From: Hyphomicrobiales bacterium
GTDB taxonomy: Bacteria; Pseudomonadota; Alphaproteobacteria; Rhizobiales; Rhizobiaceae
Assembly (NCBI GenBank): GCA_900466475.1
Contig: UBMI01000019.1
Location: 152,703 to 216,702 of the forward strand
Reading direction: 5' to 3'
DNA: 64,000 nucleotides
This document shows positions 61,240 to 64,000 of the stretch, in pieces. The notes below the pieces were generated by a model that made no database searches, was not told the DNA's origin, and worked only from the letters and a program-made list of their open reading frames with translations. The first letter of the stretch is position 1. Each line of letters starts with the position of its first letter. The position numbers and the translations under genes are program-made.

Positions 61240-61553
61240 ATGCCTTCAGCCTGCGCTTCGATTTCGACGAACTCGTCATTCCCATTCTCGGCCGCAACGA
61301 TAACGGCCTGCTGCTCTACGGCTCTGCCGAGCTTGCGGGCGATCATGAGGGCTTCAGCGTCGAGATGATCCATCTTGCCGAGGGCACGGTACTTCGCCCG
61401 GCCGGCAATGCCGAATCCGGCAGGCCCGCGCCCTTTGCCGACGAACTCTTCCGGCGCATCGCTGCCGTTATCGGCAATGACAGGACGGTGCTCGGCCGGC
61501 ACGCGGCAATGGAATGGGCCGAGCTTGTGGAGCGCCACAGCGAGGCGGCCTGA
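61236..61553 (+). CDS. Hypothetical protein, 105 residues
   Basis: ATG 61236 overlaps the preceding stop by 4 bases. The protein is acidic and soluble, with LRFDFDELVIPILGRNDNGLLLYG and a Glu-rich C-terminal helix AAMEWAELVERH. I do not recognise a family. The pair with the 63-residue protein may be a small two-gene operon. Confidence 0.6.
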   Translation: MNAFSLRFDFDELVIPILGRNDNGLLLYGSAELAGDHEGFSVEMIHLAEGTVLRPAGNAESGRPAPFADELFRRIAAVIGNDRTVLGRHAAMEWAELVERHSEAA

Positions 61554-61732
61554 GCGCCGCGTGCCGGTGCGAAACATCACCCTGTCTTTGTTTGCTATCG
61601 AGCGTCCCGAGCTTCCGAAAAAGCCTCGCTGATATGGATCGTGATCGAAGATAGGAATAATTTCCTTGATTGTTGTCCGCGTTGGCGGATACAACCTTAT
61701 GACGGCAGCGATATCCAGAGAGGGAGTTTTGC

Positions 61733-62020
61733 ATGCAGGCCTGCCCGCTCCAACGGAGCGACGATACGGAGCTCGTCTTGCTCCGCAGCGAGCTGCACGA
61801 AGCGGCAATGTTTGCGGAACTGCGGCTGAAAGCGATGCCCGACTATGCCGATACCGTGGAGGAAGCGGCTGCCATCGAGGCGATCCTGCAGCCGGGTGAG
61901 GTGATCGCCGACCAGATGCTGTCTCTGCAGGCGGCGACATCGGATGGGGTCGAGGCCCGGCTGCGTGCGACGCTCTGGAAACGTGGCGAATATATCGGGA
62001 CCTATCTGGGTGAAGAATGA
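61733..62020 (+). CDS. Hypothetical protein, 95 residues
   Basis: ATG 61733 follows AGAGAGGGAG at a good distance. The protein is helical and acidic, with HEAAMFAELRLKAMPDYADTVEEAAAIEAILQPGEVIADQM and a late RLRATLWKRGEYIGTY. I do not recognise a family. It converges closely with the exported protein gene at 62027. Confidence 0.65.
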   Translation: MQACPLQRSDDTELVLLRSELHEAAMFAELRLKAMPDYADTVEEAAAIEAILQPGEVIADQMLSLQAATSDGVEARLRATLWKRGEYIGTYLGEE

Positions 62021-62026
62021 ATGAGG

Positions 62027-62413
62027 CTACTCGACCTTCCTGCCCTTGGAGACCGTCCAGGAATCTGCGTGGTTCTCAACGAGGAAGCCAATACGCTTGC
62101 TGTCGCCTATGACCGCGTGACACTGCCATCCCTCGCGCTTGTCTTCGGCCTCCAGAAGGCGGACATCCGTGATCACGTCGGAGCAGAATTTGTCGCCTTC
62201 GATCCTCCAGTGTCCGTTCGCTCTCTTGCTGCCTTTCTGGTAGATCGCCGTGCCGTCCGGATTGAAGTACTGAACCTCATTCTCGTTGCTGATTGAATTT
62301 CCCTCCAGCGCCGCCTTGATCTCCACGCTCGTCATCGTTTGCGCTAGAGCCATTCCGGCCGGCAGGACGGCCACGGCGGCAGCGAGCATCGTTGATGCCT
62401 TGAACCAGGTCAT
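62027..62413 (-). CDS. Exported protein of unknown function, 128 residues
   Basis: A Sec signal peptide (ASTMLAAAVAVLPAGMALAQ, cleaved near residue 25) precedes a small domain with FNPDGTAIYQKGSKRANGHWRIEGDKFCSDV and a second Cys in GWQCHAVIGD, so a disulfide is likely. The pattern of FNPDGTAIY...GxWRxxGDxxC resembles small periplasmic beta-barrel proteins in Rhizobiales; no function is known to me. Confidence 0.7.
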   Translation of the reverse strand: MTWFKASTMLAAAVAVLPAGMALAQTMTSVEIKAALEGNSISNENEVQYFNPDGTAIYQKGSKRANGHWRIEGDKFCSDVITDVRLLEAEDKREGWQCHAVIGDSKRIGFLVENHADSWTVSKGRKVE

Positions 62414-62702
62414 CTTATCTCTCCTCTCCGTTCATCCTCTTCCCGGAATGATGCGCCTGATGCCACGCGATCACAACCAGCATCGATGCTGCTTGCGGCC
62501 AATCGCTTTTATCGGTCGGCCGGCCGAGGCTCGTCAGATTGCCCGCTTCACGATGCAGGATGCGCCTGTCGGGGAGGGCACGGGGCCGGTGTCGCCCACT
62601 GCAAACTGCGTCGCCACAGCACCGGAACTATGCCCATATCTTCGGTTCAATCTGTCGCCCATCTTTCAGTTGGACAGGGCGGGGTCTTCTGCCGCACCCA
62701 CC

Positions 62703-63512
62703 CTAAATCGCCGGCAGCATCCCGCCATCCACCCTGAGATTCACCCCGGTAATATAGCCGGCGCGCGGGCTGACGAGGAAGGAGACCGCGTCGGCGATCT
62801 CCTCCAGCGTGCCCACGCGACCCATCGGCACTTCGGCGAAGAGCGGCAGCACGACCTGCTCGATCGTCTCCCATGCGGCATCCCCGGCAACGCCACGCTC
62901 GCCGGCGACCTCGCGGAAGCGGGCGTCCAGCCTGGCGCTGCGGATCGTGCCCGGCGAGATCGTATTGACCGTCACGCCTTCGGCCGCCACCGCCTTGGCC
63001 ATCGAAGAGGTCATGGCGTTCATGGCGGCCTTGCAGGCGGAGTAATCCGGGCGGCCGGCGGGCGGCATCAGGCCGGCGAGGCTCGAAATATTGACGATGC
63101 GGCCCCAGCGGTTCTTCCGCATGTCAGGCAGCAGCCGTGTGGTGACGCGGACGGCTGCCAGGACATTGCGGTCATAGGCTTCGGCCCAGGAGGCGGGGCG
63201 GCTTGCCGCCCAATCCTCCGGCTGGCCGGAACCGCCGGCATTGTTGACGAGGATGTCGATGTGGCCGGCAAGCGCCCGTGCCTCGGCGATCAGTCCCTCC
63301 ACCTCGCTATCGATGGTAAGGTCGCCCGTGACCGCATGGGCGCGGCCGCCTTCGGCAAGGATCTCGCGCGCCACGCGCTGTGTTTCGCCTCTGTCGCGGC
63401 CGTGGACGATCACGGTGGCCTTCTCGCGGGCAAGCCCTCGGGCGATCGCTTCGCCAATGCCCTTGCTGCTGCCGGTAACAAGCGCCGTCCTGCCGTCGAG
63501 TTTCAAATCCAT
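62703..63512 (-). CDS. SDR-family oxidoreductase (3-oxoacyl-ACP reductase-like)
   Basis: 269 residues from ATG 63512. It has TGSSKGIGEAIARGLARE (residues 14-31), NNAGG near 91, the catalytic Ser in NISSLAG near 143 and YSACKAAMNAM (Tyr-x3-Lys near 156). The end, GYITGVNLRVDGGM, is the classical SDR form. It resembles FabG-type dehydrogenases; the substrate is unknown. It is divergent from an HxlR-type regulator, 44 bases apart, which probably controls it. Confidence 0.92.
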   Translation of the reverse strand: MDLKLDGRTALVTGSSKGIGEAIARGLAREKATVIVHGRDRGETQRVAREILAEGGRAHAVTGDLTIDSEVEGLIAEARALAGHIDILVNNAGGSGQPEDWAASRPASWAEAYDRNVLAAVRVTTRLLPDMRKNRWGRIVNISSLAGLMPPAGRPDYSACKAAMNAMTSSMAKAVAAEGVTVNTISPGTIRSARLDARFREVAGERGVAGDAAWETIEQVVLPLFAEVPMGRVGTLEEIADAVSFLVSPRAGYITGVNLRVDGGMLPAI

Positions 63513-63556
63513 GGCCGTGTTCCTATCTTGGAGTGGATGCAACACAGAAGAACAGG

Positions 63557-63940
63557 ATGATGCTCGACACAATTACGCACTTAAAAGTGCCCATGGACCA
63601 GGAAGAGCGCTCCGCCTGCCTCGGGCCTGACGGCTCCGTTGCGCATGTGGCGCGGGTGATGAAGATGATCAGCGGACGCTGGAAGCTGCCGATCCTGTTC
63701 CGGCTCTTTGCCGAGCCCTCGATACGCACCTTGCAGCTGAAGCGGGACATGCCGGGTATTTCACAGAAGATGCTGACGCAGCACCTGCGGGAGATGGAAG
63801 AGGACAGGCTGATCGAGCGGCGGGATTTCGGCGAGCAGCCGCCACGCGTGGAATACCGGCTGTCTCAGGCGGGCAGGGCGCTGATGCCGGTCCTGATGGC
63901 GGCGCGGGAGTTTTCGCGGGATTATTCTGCTGCAGGGTAG
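63557..63940 (+). CDS. HxlR-family transcriptional regulator
   Basis: 127 residues from ATG 63557 (alternatives: GTG 63533, ATG 63560, ATG 63593). The winged HTH pattern is clear: VMKMISGRWKLPILFRLF, LKRDMPGISQKMLTQHLREMEEDRLIERRDFGEQPPRVEYRLSQAGRAL. HxlR regulators sense aldehydes, quinones or thiols, often controlling a divergent oxidoreductase, as here. A 14-bp palindrome lies just inside this reading, which favours the start at 63593. Confidence 0.88.
   Translation: MMLDTITHLKVPMDQEERSACLGPDGSVAHVARVMKMISGRWKLPILFRLFAEPSIRTLQLKRDMPGISQKMLTQHLREMEEDRLIERRDFGEQPPRVEYRLSQAGRALMPVLMAAREFSRDYSAAG
63577..63590. promoter_or_regulatory. Perfect 14-bp palindrome near the HxlR start
   Basis: GCACTT-AA-AAGTGC is a perfect palindrome ending 2 bases before the ATG at 63593. 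If it is the HxlR operator, translation would start at 63593. Confidence 0.4.
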
Positions 63941-63977
63941 CGGATCGCATTCAGATCACGCGGCTTCATGCGGGTGG

Positions 63978-64000
63978 TTGAAGACCCCTCCCCAACCCCT
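63978..64000. repeat. Start of a third GC-rich intergenic repeat copy
   Basis: The sequence TTGAAGACCCCTCCCCAACC, ending CCT at the window edge, matches the beginning of the unit at 11071-11112. It is cut off by the window. Confidence 0.5.

Noticed and set aside
1..64000. tRNA, rRNA, transposase, integrase, phage or defence gene clusters
   Set aside because: I looked for their motifs on both strands and found none that I could support.

Overview
The window is high-GC DNA with dense, short-spaced genes on both strands. Its gene families are those of a soil or plant-associated alphaproteobacterium of the Rhizobiales, most like Rhizobiaceae (Rhizobium/Agrobacterium/Ensifer type): LysR, TetR, AraC and HxlR regulators paired with small metabolic genes, many SDR oxidoreductases, a TPR-type class III cyclase, an RTX protein, FixK/FNR-type boxes and GC-rich palindromic intergenic repeats. 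I see no rRNA, tRNA, CRISPR array, transposase, phage or replication gene. It looks like accessory chromosome, chromid or megaplasmid sequence. The assignment rests on gene content only.

Layout. 1-4.8 kb: end of an alpha/beta hydrolase, a Tat-exported NTF2-like protein with a LysR gene divergent to it, and a DHA2-type MFS exporter divergent from a second LysR gene. 4.9-8.6 kb: a tight four-gene operon of a FecB/BtuF-like binding protein, FecCD-type permease, ATPase and a ModA-like protein without signal peptide. 8.7-14.1 kb: AraC regulator, metallophosphatase, inverted GC-rich repeats, DUF900 hydrolase and an exported protein of unknown function. 14.3-17.5 kb: ArgP/LysG-type regulator divergent from two LysE-type exporters and a DapA-family lyase. 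17.6-24.3 kb: DUF2200, metallo-beta-lactamase fold, SDR plus ECF sigma factor, an SDR-GlcG-DsbA operon, YciI and a monooxygenase. 24.4-28.8 kb: SbmA/BacA-like ABC protein, EF-hand protein, isochorismatase, a possible non-ATG small protein and a Gly-rich secreted protein.

28.8-38.4 kb is the most coherent block. An operon of DUF3141 (PHA-synthase-like), phosphate acetyltransferase, acetate kinase and an enoyl-ACP reductase is divergent from a universal stress protein preceded by a perfect TTGAC-N4-GTCAA palindrome. Then come a GNAT protein, a deaminase and a TPCP-type P1B ATPase that also has a FixK-like box upstream. I read this as a low-oxygen acetyl-CoA/acetyl-phosphate and metal module, by inference.

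38.5-64 kb: a short stretch of orphan genes including a HEPN-like protein; a TPR cyclase; a TetR/DUF308 pair with palindromic operators; M20 amidohydrolase; LOG-type protein; an orphan histidine kinase; LysR; an EF-hand protein convergent with an RTX protein; a betaine-type binding protein/L,D-transpeptidase/lipoprotein operon; YdcF; GT25; MFS; a TetR/TetX-like pair with twin 15-bp operators; small hypothetical genes; and an SDR/HxlR pair at the right edge.
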